Shown: piece after piece, positions 44,060 through 53,347 of the stretch | How positions within the stretch are numbered: position 1 is the stretch's first letter | How the letters are laid out: each line of letters starts with the position of its first letter | Assembly: GCF_002915175.1 (NCBI RefSeq) | Contig: NZ_NXEJ01000001.1 | Coordinates: 627 to 64,626 of the forward strand | Origin: Agrobacterium rosae | Lineage (GTDB): Bacteria > Pseudomonadota > Alphaproteobacteria > Rhizobiales > Rhizobiaceae | Length of the DNA stretch: 64,000 nucleotides | Direction: 5' to 3' | The notes under the pieces: generated by a model | Databases searched by the model: none | Told to the model about the DNA's origin: nothing | What the model saw: only the letters and a program-made list of their open reading frames with translations | Translations under genes and position numbers: made by a program

Positions 44060-45964
44060 ATGGCAAAAGTAATCGGTATCGACCTTGGCACGACCAACTC
44101 CTGCGTTGCAGTGATGGACGGCAAGGATATTAAAGTTATTGAAAACGCCGAAGGCGCGCGTACGACACCTTCCATGGTTGCGTTCAGCGATGATGGCGAG
44201 CGTCTGGTCGGCCAGCCTGCAAAGCGTCAGGCTGTTACCAACCCAACCAACACATTGTTTGCCGTAAAGCGCCTTATCGGTCGCCGTTACGAAGACCCTA
44301 CTGTCGGTAAGGACAAGGGCCTCGTTCCGTTCGAGATCGTCAAGGGCGACAACGGCGATGCATGGGTACAGGCGCAGGGCAAGGGTTACTCGCCTTCGCA
44401 AATCTCGGCCATGATCCTTCAGAAGATGAAGGAAACCGCTGAATCCTACCTCGGCGAAAAGGTCGAGAAGGCCGTTATCACGGTTCCCGCCTACTTCAAC
44501 GACGCACAGCGTCAGGCAACCAAGGATGCGGGCCGCATCGCGGGTCTTGAAGTTCTGCGCATCATCAACGAGCCAACGGCTGCTGCCTTGGCCTATGGCC
44601 TCGACAAGAAGGACGGCAAGACAATTGCGGTCTACGACTTGGGCGGTGGTACCTTCGATATTTCCGTTCTGGAAATCGGTGACGGCGTTTTCGAAGTGAA
44701 ATCCACCAATGGCGACACGTTCCTTGGCGGTGAAGATTTCGACATGCGTCTGGTCGAATATCTGGCCGGTGAGTTCAAGAAGGACCAGGGTATCGACCTG
44801 AAGGGCGACAAGCTTGCGCTTCAGCGCCTCAAGGAAGCTGCAGAAAAGGCAAAGATCGAGCTTTCGTCTTCGCAGCAGACCGAAATCAACCTGCCCTTCA
44901 TCACGGCAGATGCGACCGGTCCTAAGCACCTAACACTGAAGCTGACACGTTCCAAGTTTGAAAGCCTGGTAGACGATCTCGTTCAGCGTACCGTTGCACC
45001 GTGCAAGGCAGCGCTGAAGGACGCCGGTCTGACCGCAGCTGAAATCGAGGAAGTCGTTCTCGTCGGCGGCATGAGCCGCATGCCGAAGGTTCAGGAAATC
45101 GTCAAGCAGCTGTTTGGTAAGGAACCACATAAGGGTGTGAACCCGGATGAAGTCGTTGCCATGGGCGCCGCTATTCAGGCTGGCGTTCTACAGGGTGACG
45201 TCAAGGACGTTCTGCTTCTCGACGTAACGCCTCTGTCGCTCGGCATCGAAACACTGGGTGGCGTCTTCACACGTCTGATCGACCGTAACACGACGATCCC
45301 GACGAAGAAGAGCCAGACCTTCTCGACCGCTGAAGACAGCCAGTCTGCCGTGACGATCCGCGTCAGCCAGGGTGAGCGCGAAATGGCTGCCGACAACAAG
45401 TCGCTTGGTCAGTTCGACCTCGTTGGACTGCCACCAGCACCCCGCGGCGTACCGCAGATCGAAGTCACCTTCGATATCGACGCCAACGGCATCGTGCAGG
45501 TATCGGCAAAGGACAAGGGCACCGGCAAGGAGCAGCAGATCCGCATCCAGGCATCTGGTGGTCTGTCTGACGCCGACATCGAAAAGATGGTGAAGGACGC
45601 CGAGGCCAATGCCGAAACCGACAAGAAGCGTCGCGCCGGTGTAGAAGCCAAGAACCAGGCCGAAAGCCTTATCCACTCCACCGAAAAGTCGGTGAAGGAA
45701 TATGGCGACAAGGTTTCCGAGACGGACCGCAAGGCCATCGAAGACGCCATTGCTGCGCTGAAGACCTCGGTCGAAGCGGCTGAGCCTGATGCTGATGACA
45801 TTCAGGCAAAGACCCAGACCCTTATGGAAGTGTCCATGAAGCTTGGTCAGGCCATCTATGAAGCCCAGCAGGCTGAAGGTGGCGAAGCCGGTCATGAAGG
45901 CGGCAAGGACGATATCGTCGATGCCGACTATGAGGAAATCAAGGATGACAAGAAGTCCGCATAA
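44060..45964 (+). CDS. dnaK: Chaperone protein DnaK (Hsp70)
   Basis: ATP-driven folding chaperone of 634 residues. The ATPase domain begins [15 protein letters not shown] and includes [13 protein letters not shown] near 193 and [13 protein letters not shown] near 334; the linker [13 protein letters not shown] leads to the substrate-binding domain and a C-terminal lid ending [13 protein letters not shown], the usual tail. The ATG at 44060 follows GGAGAGAAG. It forms the classical heat-shock pair with dnaJ and is transcribed from the RpoH-type promoter. Confidence 0.98.
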   Translation: MAKVIGIDLGTTNSCVAVMDGKDIKVIENAEGARTTPSMVAFSDDGERLVGQPAKRQAVTNPTNTLFAVKRLIGRRYEDPTVGKDKGLVPFEIVKGDNGDAWVQAQGKGYSPSQISAMILQKMKETAESYLGEKVEKAVITVPAYFNDAQRQATKDAGRIAGLEVLRIINEPTAAALAYGLDKKDGKTIAVYDLGGGTFDISVLEIGDGVFEVKSTNGDTFLGGEDFDMRLVEYLAGEFKKDQGIDLKGDKLALQRLKEAAEKAKIELSSSQQTEINLPFITADATGPKHLTLKLTRSKFESLVDDLVQRTVAPCKAALKDAGLTAAEIEEVVLVGGMSRMPKVQEIVKQLFGKEPHKGVNPDEVVAMGAAIQAGVLQGDVKDVLLLDVTPLSLGIETLGGVFTRLIDRNTTIPTKKSQTFSTAEDSQSAVTIRVSQGEREMAADNKSLGQFDLVGLPPAPRGVPQIEVTFDIDANGIVQVSAKDKGTGKEQQIRIQASGGLSDADIEKMVKDAEANAETDKKRRAGVEAKNQAESLIHSTEKSVKEYGDKVSETDRKAIEDAIAALKTSVEAAEPDADDIQAKTQTLMEVSMKLGQAIYEAQQAEGGEAGHEGGKDDIVDADYEEIKDDKKSA

Positions 45965-46049
45965 GCGTGGCTTTTGAAATCCAATTGATACTTGACTGAA
46001 ATCCGGCTGCCTTGTGCAGCCGGAAATCCATTTCCGGGGCTTGTAGTTA

Positions 46050-47183
46050 ATGGCGAAAGCAGACTTTTACGAAACACTTGGCGTTGGCAGGACAGCTGAC
46101 GAAAAAGAGCTGAAAAGCGCCTTCCGCAAACTTGCGATGAAGTATCATCCGGACAAGAATCCTGGTGACGCCGAGTCTGAGAAGAAATTCAAAGAACTCA
46201 ACGAAGCCTATGAGACACTGAAAGACCCGCAGAAGCGGGCCGCCTATGACCGCTTCGGTCATGCAGCCTTCGAGCAGGGTGGTATGGGCAATGCAGGCGG
46301 CGGCTTTGGCGGTGGTGCCAGCGGTGGCTTCTCCGACATCTTCGAAGACATCTTCGGTGAGATGATGGGTGGTGGACGCGCGCGTCGCTCCTCCGGCGGC
46401 CGCGAACGTGGTGCCGACCTTCGTTACAACATGGAAATCTCGCTGGAGGAGGCGTTTGCGGGCAAGACGGCGCAAATCCGTGTGCCGACCTCCATTACCT
46501 GTGACGTTTGCACCGGTTCCGGCGCAAAGCCTGGCACACAGCCCAAAACCTGCGCGACCTGCCAAGGCTCAGGCCGTGTACGAGCAGCGCAGGGCTTCTT
46601 CTCGGTAGAGCGCACCTGCCCGACCTGTCACGGTCGCGGCCAGACGATTACCGACCCTTGCGTGAAGTGCCATGGTCAGGGCCGCATCACGGAAGAGCGT
46701 TCGCTGTCGGTCAATATTCCAGCCGGTATCGAAGACGGCACACGCATTCGCCTACAGGGCGAAGGCGAGGCAGGCATGCGCGGAGGCCCCTCGGGCGATC
46801 TCTACATCTTCCTGTCTGTGCGTCCGCACGAGTTCTTCCAGCGCGATGGCGCCGATCTCTATTGCGCAGTGCCCATCTCCATGACGACGGCAGCGCTGGG
46901 TGGCACTTTCGATGTAACGACGCTGGATGGCACGAAGTCGCGCGTGACGGTGCCTGAGGGTACACAGGCAGGCAAGCAGTTCCGTTTGAAGGGTAAGGGC
47001 ATGCCGGTGCTGCGTTCCGCACAGCAGGGTGATCTCTATATCCAGATTCAGATCGAAACGCCGCAGAAGCTGACTAAGCGGCAGCGCGAGTTGCTGCAGG
47101 AATTCGAAGAGCTGTCATCCAAGGAAAATAACCCTGAATCCACTGGCTTCTTCGCCCGGATGAAGGAATTCTTCGACGGCTGA
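46050..47183 (+). CDS. dnaJ: Chaperone protein DnaJ (Hsp40)
   Basis: Co-chaperone that stimulates DnaK ATPase, 377 residues. The J domain (about 4-70) has the HPD motif in [11 protein letters not shown]; a Gly-rich linker (about 75-125) follows; the zinc domain has four CxxCxGxG repeats ([32 protein letters not shown], about 151-218); the C-terminal substrate domains end at [10 protein letters not shown]. Separated from dnaK by 85 bases and followed by a strong terminator. Confidence 0.98.
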   Translation: MAKADFYETLGVGRTADEKELKSAFRKLAMKYHPDKNPGDAESEKKFKELNEAYETLKDPQKRAAYDRFGHAAFEQGGMGNAGGGFGGGASGGFSDIFEDIFGEMMGGGRARRSSGGRERGADLRYNMEISLEEAFAGKTAQIRVPTSITCDVCTGSGAKPGTQPKTCATCQGSGRVRAAQGFFSVERTCPTCHGRGQTITDPCVKCHGQGRITEERSLSVNIPAGIEDGTRIRLQGEGEAGMRGGPSGDLYIFLSVRPHEFFQRDGADLYCAVPISMTTAALGGTFDVTTLDGTKSRVTVPEGTQAGKQFRLKGKGMPVLRSAQQGDLYIQIQIETPQKLTKRQRELLQEFEELSSKENNPESTGFFARMKEFFDG

Positions 47184-47207
47184 TTTCAGCCTTTGACGTC
47201 TACGACA

Positions 47208-47241
47208 AAGCCGCGCTTCGATAAGAATGCGCGGCTTTTTT
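47208..47241 (+). terminator. Terminator of dnaKJ
   Basis: AAGCCGCGC (47208-47216) pairs with GCGCGGCTT (47229-47237) and six T end at 47241. A clear Rho-independent terminator, facing the convergent DUF924 gene. Confidence 0.9.
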
Positions 47242-47261
47242 ATGCGGTAATGTCAGCTCGA

Positions 47262-47813
47262 TCAGCCAGCAAACCCGCCCTCGTCCAGAAAGCGTTTTTC
47301 TTCCGCGGTGCTCTCGCGCAGCAGAATTTCGTTGCGATGTGGAAAGCGACCGAAGCGTTCGATTATGTCGCGATGCTCAACGGCAAAAGGCAGATAGCGC
47401 TCGCCCAAGGGTTCGCACAGCTTGCAGCACAGATGCTGGTCCTCAAGGTCTTCCGAATGCATCAAAGGGAGATAGAAGAAGATGGGAAGCTCGGCATCGA
47501 TTGTTTTGTCGTGGCCGCGCCGCAGGATCTCTTGCGTGTAGTGGCGAGCGAGCGGATCCGTCGCGTACATATGCGCCGTGCCGCGAAAGCAGTTGCGCGG
47601 AAACTGGTCCAGCAGCAACAGCAGAGCAAGGCTGTCCTCTGCGCTTTCCAACCATGTGTCCAACTCGCGCCGTGCGGCGGCAAAATGCAAATCCCTGAAA
47701 CGGTCATGGAACGTTGCGTCGAATTGGGCGTCCTTGTCGAACCACTTTTCAGGTCCGGCATCTTTCCAAAACGCCACGATATCAGAAGCGGACGTGGCGG
47801 TGTCTTTGCTCAT
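47262..47813 (-). CDS. DUF924 family protein
   Basis: A 183-residue all-helical protein. The opening IVAFWKDAGPEKWFDKDAQFDATF, the middle LALLLLLDQFPRNCFRGTAHMYATDPLA and FYLPLMHSEDLEDQ are diagnostic of DUF924, which has a tetratricopeptide-like helical fold and no established function. The ATG at 47813 has AAGGAGC at good spacing; the opening continues to 47876. It lies ten bases after slyX and is probably cotranscribed. Confidence 0.85.
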   Translation of the reverse strand: MSKDTATSASDIVAFWKDAGPEKWFDKDAQFDATFHDRFRDLHFAAARRELDTWLESAEDSLALLLLLDQFPRNCFRGTAHMYATDPLARHYTQEILRRGHDKTIDAELPIFFYLPLMHSEDLEDQHLCCKLCEPLGERYLPFAVEHRDIIERFGRFPHRNEILLRESTAEEKRFLDEGGFAG

Positions 47814-47823
47814 GGTGCGCTCC

Positions 47824-48036
47824 TTAATAATGCGGCGGCTTGGTAATGGCGGGCGCTTCGAGCGATTGCTCCTCAAGGTTCAGGAAACGGTCGGTCAGCC
47901 GATCCAGCTTGGCGCGGGTCTGCTCGACCACTTTCCATTGCTCAGTCAGCTGATCGGAAAGCTCTTCGATGGTTTTCGCCTGATGCGCCACGGTTTCTTC
48001 GAGCGCAATGATGCGATTTTCGCTGTCGTCAGCCAT
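47824..48036 (-). CDS. slyX: SlyX family protein
   Basis: A 70-residue coiled-coil protein: MADDSENRIIALEETVAHQA with heptad-like spacing through residue 50 and the terminal PPHY motif typical of SlyX. Function unknown in the family; in E. coli the gene neighbours slyD. The ATG at 48036 has GAGGAGA upstream; longer starts are not supported. Confidence 0.85.
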   Translation of the reverse strand: MADDSENRIIALEETVAHQAKTIEELSDQLTEQWKVVEQTRAKLDRLTDRFLNLEEQSLEAPAITKPPHY

Positions 48037-48091
48037 GGGTCTCTCCTCGTCAATGCCCTGCTTTGCCAGCTTTATATCCCGCAAACAAGAC

Positions 48092-48118
48092 AAAGGCCGG
48101 ACGTGATGCCCGGCCTTT
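48092..48118 (-). terminator. Terminator after tctA
   Basis: AAAGGCCGG (48092-48100) pairs with CCGGCCTTT (48110-48118). On the minus strand the stem ends the tctCBA transcript; the following T content is moderate (TTTGTCTTGTTT). Confidence 0.75.
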
Positions 48119-48143
48119 GATGTTTCCGTGGTGTGATGGCGGA

Positions 48144-49652
48144 TCAATCTTCTTCCTGGAAGACCTCTTCGCGCTTTTTCTTGACACTCGGCAGGAAGAC
48201 GACGACCAGAACCGCCAGCGCAATCAGCAGCAGCGTGGCGCTGATGGGGCGCGTGACGAAGGTCGTTGCGTCACCACGTGACAGGATCATGGCACGCCGC
48301 AAATTTTCCTCCAGCAGCGGCCCCAGAACGAAGCCGAGCAGAAGCGGTGCCGGTTCGCAGCGCAGTTTGACGAGTGCGTAGCCGATGAGCCCGAAGAAAG
48401 CGACGGCATAGAGATCGTAGACGTTGGAGTTGACGCTGTAGACCCCGATGGCGCAGAAAGCCATGATGATGGGGAACAGCACGTAGTAGGGAATGGTCAG
48501 CAGCTTCACCCACAGCCCAATCAGCGGCAGGTTGAGGATAACAAGCATCAGGTTACCGATCCACATGGACGCGATGATGCCCCAGAACAAAGCGGGCTGT
48601 TCGGTGGCGACATTGGGACCGGGGACGATACCTTGGATGATCATGGCACCGATCATCAGCGCCATGACGGGGTTGGCGGGAATGCCGAGCGTCAAAAGCG
48701 GAATGAACGAGGTCTGCGCACCGGCATTGTTGGCCGACTCAGGGCCAGCTACACCGGCGATTGCGCCATGGCCAAACTCTTCCGGATGTTTCGAGACACG
48801 CTTTTCAACGGTGTAAGACGCAAAAGCCGCAAGGATTGCACCGCCACCTGGCAGAATGCCGAGCGCCGAACCGATGGCCGTGCCGCGCAGAACCGGGCCG
48901 ATCATCTGCTTGAAGTCTTCCTTGCTGGGCAGGAGGCCACTGACCTTTGCCATCAAGACGGACCGGGTCTTTTCGTTTTCGAGGTTTCGCAGAATTTCGG
49001 CGATGCCGAAAACACCGACGGCGACGGCAACGAAGTTCAGACCATCGGCATATTCGCGGATGCCGAGTGTGAAGCGTGGCGTGCCGCTATAGATATCGGT
49101 ACCGACGAGGCCCAGCAGCAATCCGAGAACCACCATGGCCAGCGCCTTGATGATGGAGCCGTGGGCCAGCGCGATGGAGGAGACGAGGCCAACCACCATC
49201 AGCGAGAAATATTCGGCAGCGCCGAATTGCAGCGCGATGGCCGTCAGCGGCGGGGCGAAGATTGCCACGAGGAACGTCGAGACCGTACCGGCGAAGAACG
49301 AGCCGAGCGCGGCAACCGAGAGTGCCACGCCGGCCCTGCCCTTGCGCGCCATCTGGTAGCCATCGATGGCGGTGACGGCGGACGAGGATTCGCCAGGCAT
49401 GTTGATGAGGATCGCCGTGGTCGAGCCGCCATATTGCGCACCGTAATAGATACCAGCCAGCATGATGAGCGACGAAACCGGCTCCAGTTGGAAGGTGATC
49501 GGCAGCAGCATGGCGATGGTTGCCGTGGCGCCGATGCCCGGCAACACGCCGATCAAGGTTCCGAGCAACACGCCGATAAGGCAGAAGAACAGATTATCGA
49601 TAGAGGTTGCGGTGGAAAAACCCAGCGCCAGATTATTAAACAGTTCCATCAT
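48144..49652 (-). CDS. tctA: Tripartite tricarboxylate transporter large membrane subunit TctA
   Basis: A 502-residue permease with about eleven to twelve hydrophobic segments. The N-terminal LLGTLIGVLPGIGATATIAMLLP and GIYYGAQYGGSTTAILINMPGE are the TctA signatures, and GAGAQTSFIPLLTLGIP-like sequence recurs in the second half. It couples ion flow to uptake of a carboxylate delivered by TctC. Start MMELF after a GAGGTG site; the operon order tctC-tctB-tctA is standard. Confidence 0.95.
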   Translation of the reverse strand: MMELFNNLALGFSTATSIDNLFFCLIGVLLGTLIGVLPGIGATATIAMLLPITFQLEPVSSLIMLAGIYYGAQYGGSTTAILINMPGESSSAVTAIDGYQMARKGRAGVALSVAALGSFFAGTVSTFLVAIFAPPLTAIALQFGAAEYFSLMVVGLVSSIALAHGSIIKALAMVVLGLLLGLVGTDIYSGTPRFTLGIREYADGLNFVAVAVGVFGIAEILRNLENEKTRSVLMAKVSGLLPSKEDFKQMIGPVLRGTAIGSALGILPGGGAILAAFASYTVEKRVSKHPEEFGHGAIAGVAGPESANNAGAQTSFIPLLTLGIPANPVMALMIGAMIIQGIVPGPNVATEQPALFWGIIASMWIGNLMLVILNLPLIGLWVKLLTIPYYVLFPIIMAFCAIGVYSVNSNVYDLYAVAFFGLIGYALVKLRCEPAPLLLGFVLGPLLEENLRRAMILSRGDATTFVTRPISATLLLIALAVLVVVFLPSVKKKREEVFQEED

Positions 49653-49657
49653 GCACC

Positions 49658-50119
49658 TCAGAAATTGAGCCAGGGGCCGAAGCGCTGGAAGGGCAGGCCA
49701 AGACCGTAGTCGAAGACTGCGACGGAAAAGACGGTGATGCCGATGGACAGAATGATGGCCATCAACGGTTTCATCTTATGCGACGCAAAGGATGCAATTA
49801 GCGCGCTGATGAAAAGCGCCGGAACGAAACCCAGGCCACGTACTGTCATGCCGAAGAAGATCGGCGCTGGCAGAATGAGAAAGATGCCGCGCCAAGCAAT
49901 CGGCCCTAGCGGCTCGCCCTGAACCTTGCCAGCCCGCACAAGAATGAGCGTGCCGAGCCCGACGAGAATGAGCGACAGCACCAGCGGGAAATAACCCGGC
50001 CCCATGCGAAACGCGGTTCCCAGCTCCAGCCCATAGGATTGCCAGGCGAAGAAAATGCCGAGCAGAATGAAAAAGGCGCCACAAATCGCCTCTGTTGCGT
50101 CGAAAGAAAGTGATTTCAT
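49658..50119 (-). CDS. tctB: Tripartite tricarboxylate transporter small membrane subunit TctB
   Basis: A 153-residue protein with four predicted membrane segments (about 10-28, 45-62, 85-105 and 118-140). The FRMGPGYFPLVLSLILVGLG motif near residue 37 is the TctB signature. It forms a complex with TctA; the two genes are separated by five bases. Confidence 0.93.
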   Translation of the reverse strand: MKSLSFDATEAICGAFFILLGIFFAWQSYGLELGTAFRMGPGYFPLVLSLILVGLGTLILVRAGKVQGEPLGPIAWRGIFLILPAPIFFGMTVRGLGFVPALFISALIASFASHKMKPLMAIILSIGITVFSVAVFDYGLGLPFQRFGPWLNF

Positions 50120-50191
50120 GTATGTGTCCCCCGCTAACGAGTGAAAACCGGTGGCATGTGAACGCCACCGGTCGATTGCTTGTGAGCAGGC

Positions 50192-51175
50192 TTAGTCGGC
50201 GTACTGGCCAGCGGCCTCGATCACCGTTTTCCAGCGCGGAATTTCGCTTTCGAGCTTAGCCTTGAGCGCCGCAGGCGTGCCATCTGCTTCAGGCGATGGC
50301 GTGGTGCCAAGCTCGGCAAAGCGGGCTGCGACATTCGGGTCCTTCAGCGCGATTTGCAGCGACTTGGACAGGCGCTCATTGATATCGGCAGGTGTGCCCT
50401 TTGGCGTATAGATGCCGTGCCAGACGCCGACTTCGAAGTTCGGCAGACCGGCTTCCGCCGAGGTCGGTACGTTCGGCAGCACATCGAGGCGCTTCGGTGT
50501 TGTAACCGCGTAGGCTTTCACCGTACCGCCCTGAATCTGCTTGGTCGTGTTGGTGGTCTGGTCGCACATGATATCGACCTGGCCGCCGAGAAGATCAGTC
50601 ATCGCTGGACCCGTGCCTTTGTAGGGAACAGTAACGAGCGGGGTCTCGATAGCGCTCATGAACAGCATGCCGCACAGATGCGAGGCGGCACCAATGCCAG
50701 CATTCGCCACAGTGACCGTGTCCTTGTTGGCCTTGGCGTATTCGATCAGACCTTTGAGATCATTGGTCTCAAGCGTCTTACGCGACAGAATGGTCATCGG
50801 CACTTCGGTGACGAGGCCGACATAATCGAAGGCTTCGAGCGTGTTGTAGGCCAGTTTGCGGTAGAGCGTAGCGCTGGTTGCCATACCGATGTGGTGGAGA
50901 AGGACGGTGTAACCATCCGGATCAGCCGATGCCACGCGACCCGCACCCAGCGTGCCACCGGCACCGCCGACATTTTCCACGATGATCTGCTGTCCCAAAT
51001 CCTTGGACATGGATTCGGCAACGAGGCGGGCAACCGTATCGGTCGGGCCGCCTGCGGCGAAGGGAACGACCATTGTGATGTTGCGCTGCGGATATGTCTG
51101 CGCAGCAGCGGACAAGGCGAACAGCGATACGGCAGCAGCAGCCACAGCACCTGTGACGGTCTTGAGAATTTTCAT
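50192..51175 (-). CDS. tctC: Tripartite tricarboxylate transporter substrate-binding protein TctC
   Basis: A periplasmic receptor of the Bug/TctC family, 327 residues. Signal peptide about 1-25 (ending SAAAQ), then YPQRNITMVVPFAAGGPTDT, the family opening whose loop binds the substrate carboxylate, and ENVGGAGGTLGAGRVA. First gene of the transporter operon; candidate activator sites lie 150-200 bases upstream. Likely ligands are citrate-like or other carboxylates; not resolvable here. Confidence 0.93.
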   Translation of the reverse strand: MKILKTVTGAVAAAAVSLFALSAAAQTYPQRNITMVVPFAAGGPTDTVARLVAESMSKDLGQQIIVENVGGAGGTLGAGRVASADPDGYTVLLHHIGMATSATLYRKLAYNTLEAFDYVGLVTEVPMTILSRKTLETNDLKGLIEYAKANKDTVTVANAGIGAASHLCGMLFMSAIETPLVTVPYKGTGPAMTDLLGGQVDIMCDQTTNTTKQIQGGTVKAYAVTTPKRLDVLPNVPTSAEAGLPNFEVGVWHGIYTPKGTPADINERLSKSLQIALKDPNVAARFAELGTTPSPEADGTPAALKAKLESEIPRWKTVIEAAGQYAD

Positions 51176-51247
51176 CTTTTCCTCCCGATGAAATATGGCC
51201 TCATCGACCGGCGCACTCCTATTGCGGTCGGTCGGGGTGAGGCTATT

Positions 51248-51261
51248 TGCAATCGGTGTCA
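51248..51261 (-). promoter_or_regulatory. Imperfect sigma-54-like element upstream of tctC
   Basis: On the minus strand TGACAC (51261-51256) and TTGCA (51252-51248) match the -24/-12 boxes in 10 of 11 bases, but the spacer is three bases instead of four. It lies about 73 bases before the tctC ATG and about 90 bases from the UAS-like sites. The short spacer is a real objection. Confidence 0.3.
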
Positions 51262-51321
51262 GCGTTCACGCAACGCTTTCGCGAGGAAGCGAATAACAAA
51301 GTGGTTCTCTACCGCCTGAGA

Positions 51322-51371
51322 TGGGTGGATTTCGAAACATTTGCCAATATCGATGTGTGAAAATCCACCCA
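51322..51371 (-). promoter_or_regulatory. Pair of DctD-like upstream activator sites
   Basis: TGTGTGAAAATCCACCCA (51354-51371) matches the dctA-type UAS dyad TGTGCGGAAATCCGCACA at 14 of 18 positions as I recall it; TGGGTGGATTTCGAAACA (51322-51339) matches at 11. The two sites also form a perfect 12-base inverted repeat (51321-51332 / 51361-51372). Their centres are 32 bases apart, three helical turns, as expected for cooperative binding by an NtrC-class activator. Confidence 0.45.
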
Positions 51372-51467
51372 TTTCAATATTGGATTGCGGTTTCATTGCT
51401 CTTCTCAATCGAAAGCCCGCCGCGCGGATGCGACGGGCTCTGTGAGAATTGCCTTTAGAACAAAGAT

Positions 51468-51842
51468 TTACTTCGTGCGGCAGCGACCGGTCTTGGTCGT
51501 TTCTTTGTCGCCATCGTCATAGGCAATGCCGATTTTCTCACCGGCGAGCGAGGCGATCCGGCCAGAATACCAGCTTCCTGCACCCTTATAGTTGCATTCA
51601 ACCTTCGTACCAATCATCCAGTCGTAAGGACGAACGGCATTGATTGAGACGGTTTCCCTGTCGCCATCGTCATAGCGAATGGTGATCTTGTCGCCAGCAA
51701 GTTTCTCAACAACACCCGGAAACCAGTAGCCAGCGCCTTTGTAGTTTCCAAGAACCCAATCACCCTTTGTTTGCGCGCAGGCAGAACCGGCACCAAAAGC
51801 AACCACGCCAGCAGCAAATAAAACAGAAATGAATTTAAACAA
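51468..51842 (-). CDS. Secreted protein with two Tudor-like repeats
   Basis: A 124-residue protein with a signal peptide (about 1-23, ending SACA-Q) followed by two repeats of about 36 residues: NYKGAGYWFPGVVEKLAG plus DKITIRYDDGDRET, and NYKGAGSWYSGRIASLAG plus EKIGIAYDDGDKET. The pattern (W/Y-x-x-G, then Y-DDGD-E) is that of Tudor/agenet-like beta barrels. In the mature part single cysteines occur in repeat 2 and at the C end (GRCRTK), possibly a disulfide. Ligand and role unknown. It lies between tctC and the DctD-like gene on the same strand. Confidence 0.72.
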   Translation of the reverse strand: MFKFISVLFAAGVVAFGAGSACAQTKGDWVLGNYKGAGYWFPGVVEKLAGDKITIRYDDGDRETVSINAVRPYDWMIGTKVECNYKGAGSWYSGRIASLAGEKIGIAYDDGDKETTKTGRCRTK

Positions 51843-51907
51843 AGCCCATATCCCCCAGGTCAGATCAAAATTGAAATGAGTAATGTAGAGATATACATGG
51901 CGAATAA

Positions 51908-51932
51908 ATACTCAATGAAATTTCTTGAGTAT
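51908..51932. other. AT-rich 25-base palindrome
   Basis: ATACTCAA (51908-51915) and TTGAGTAT (51925-51932) enclose a self-complementary GAAATTTC. It lies in the AT-rich gap (51843-52018) between the DctD-like gene and the Tudor-like gene. It may be a weak terminator of the regulator or an operator; the sequence alone does not decide. Confidence 0.45.
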
Positions 51933-52018
51933 CGTAAAATTTATCCTCTCTATTCCAATATATGATTAAATCGAGTGGGTCGAACCTCTTATTTTACTTT
52001 AACCACCATCGTAAATTA

Positions 52019-53347
52019 TTATTTCGTCAGCGCGTGTTTTTGCATTTTTTCATACAAGGTCTTACGGGATATTCCGAGTGTTTCGTAGACAGCTTTGAGA
52101 TTGCCTTTGTGGAGCGCGATCGCTCTTGCCAGAACGGATTTTTCGAACTCCGCGACCTTGTCCGAGAGACTCGCGGCATTTTCCGACGTCGTTTGTGCCC
52201 CATCCGACGCGCCGCCATCCAGCCCCAATACCAGCCGGTCTGCCGCATTTCTCAGTTCCCGCACATTGCCCGGCCAATCCTGCATGGCAAGAGTTGAGAT
52301 GATATCGGTGGGTACGTCGAGATCATCCCGGCCATAACGTGCCGCTGCCTCGCGCACCAACTGGAGGAAAAGCAGCGGAATATCGGAGCGGCGCTGCGAA
52401 AGTGCGGGGACATGAACCGTCGCGACATTCAGCCGGTACAGCAAGTCCTGCCGAAAGCGCCCCGCCAGCGCCTCTTGTGCCAAATCAGCCTTGCTGGTCG
52501 CGATAAAGCGCACATCGAGCTCCACGGTCTCGTTTGAGCCGAGGCGGGTGATCGTACGCTCTTGCAGCACCCGCAAAAGCTTGCCTTGCATGTCTGATGG
52601 CATGGAGCCGATTTCATCCAGCAACACCGTGCCACCGCGGGCATGTTCGAACTTGCCGTAACGCGGACGCAAAGCGCCGGGAAAAGCGCCAGCCTCATGG
52701 CCGAACAGCTCGCTTTCGATAAGGTGCTGCGGCAGGGCTGCGCAATTTATGGCGACGAAGGGTTTGTCTGCGCGGGCACTCACGTCATGAAGCGCACGGG
52801 CAACGACTTCCTTACCGGCACCGGTATCACCGATGATCAGCGTATCGGCGTCGGCAGCACCAATTGCCCGGATGCGATAGCGCAGATCGACCATGACCTG
52901 CGTGCGTCCCGGCAGGCGCGTTTCCAGATCGTCACGTTTGCCTGCGACTGCACGAAGGCGGCGGTTTTCCAGAACAAGAGAGCGCCGGTCTATCGCACGT
53001 TTTATAATGCCAGCGAGATATTGAACGCTGAAAGGTTTTTCGATGAAATCATAAGCGCCGTTGCGCATGGCGCTGACGGCAAGCTGCACATCTCCATGGC
53101 CGGTGACGAGAATGACCGGGATTTCCGCATCCAGTTCCCGCACCTTTTGCAGCAGCGTCATTCCATCCATGCCGGGCATTCTGATATCGCTGACGATCAC
53201 GCCATCGAAGCTGTAGCCAATCAGTTCGAAGACATGGTCGGCATGGTCGACGGTGACGACGTCGAGACCTGCCAACTCAAGCGCCTGTGCGGTGGAAAGC
53301 CGCAAATCCTCTTCGTCATCGATCAGCAAAACGCGCGAGGCATTCAT
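52019..53347 (-). CDS. DctD-like sigma-54-dependent response regulator
   Basis: A 442-residue NtrC-class activator. Receiver domain 1-115 (acidic pocket DDEED, phospho-Asp54 in VSDIRMPG, Lys104 in EKPF); AAA+ domain about 145-370 with Walker A GDTGAGKE at 173-180, GAFPGA at 220-225 and Walker B VLLDEIGSM; Fis-type helix-turn-helix at the C end (HKGNLKAVYETLGISRKTLY). The sigma-54 loop normally reads GAFTGA; here Pro replaces Thr. The ATG overlaps the kinase stop. The likely target is the tctCBA operon. Confidence 0.9.
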   Translation of the reverse strand: MNASRVLLIDDEEDLRLSTAQALELAGLDVVTVDHADHVFELIGYSFDGVIVSDIRMPGMDGMTLLQKVRELDAEIPVILVTGHGDVQLAVSAMRNGAYDFIEKPFSVQYLAGIIKRAIDRRSLVLENRRLRAVAGKRDDLETRLPGRTQVMVDLRYRIRAIGAADADTLIIGDTGAGKEVVARALHDVSARADKPFVAINCAALPQHLIESELFGHEAGAFPGALRPRYGKFEHARGGTVLLDEIGSMPSDMQGKLLRVLQERTITRLGSNETVELDVRFIATSKADLAQEALAGRFRQDLLYRLNVATVHVPALSQRRSDIPLLFLQLVREAAARYGRDDLDVPTDIISTLAMQDWPGNVRELRNAADRLVLGLDGGASDGAQTTSENAASLSDKVAEFEKSVLARAIALHKGNLKAVYETLGISRKTLYEKMQKHALTK

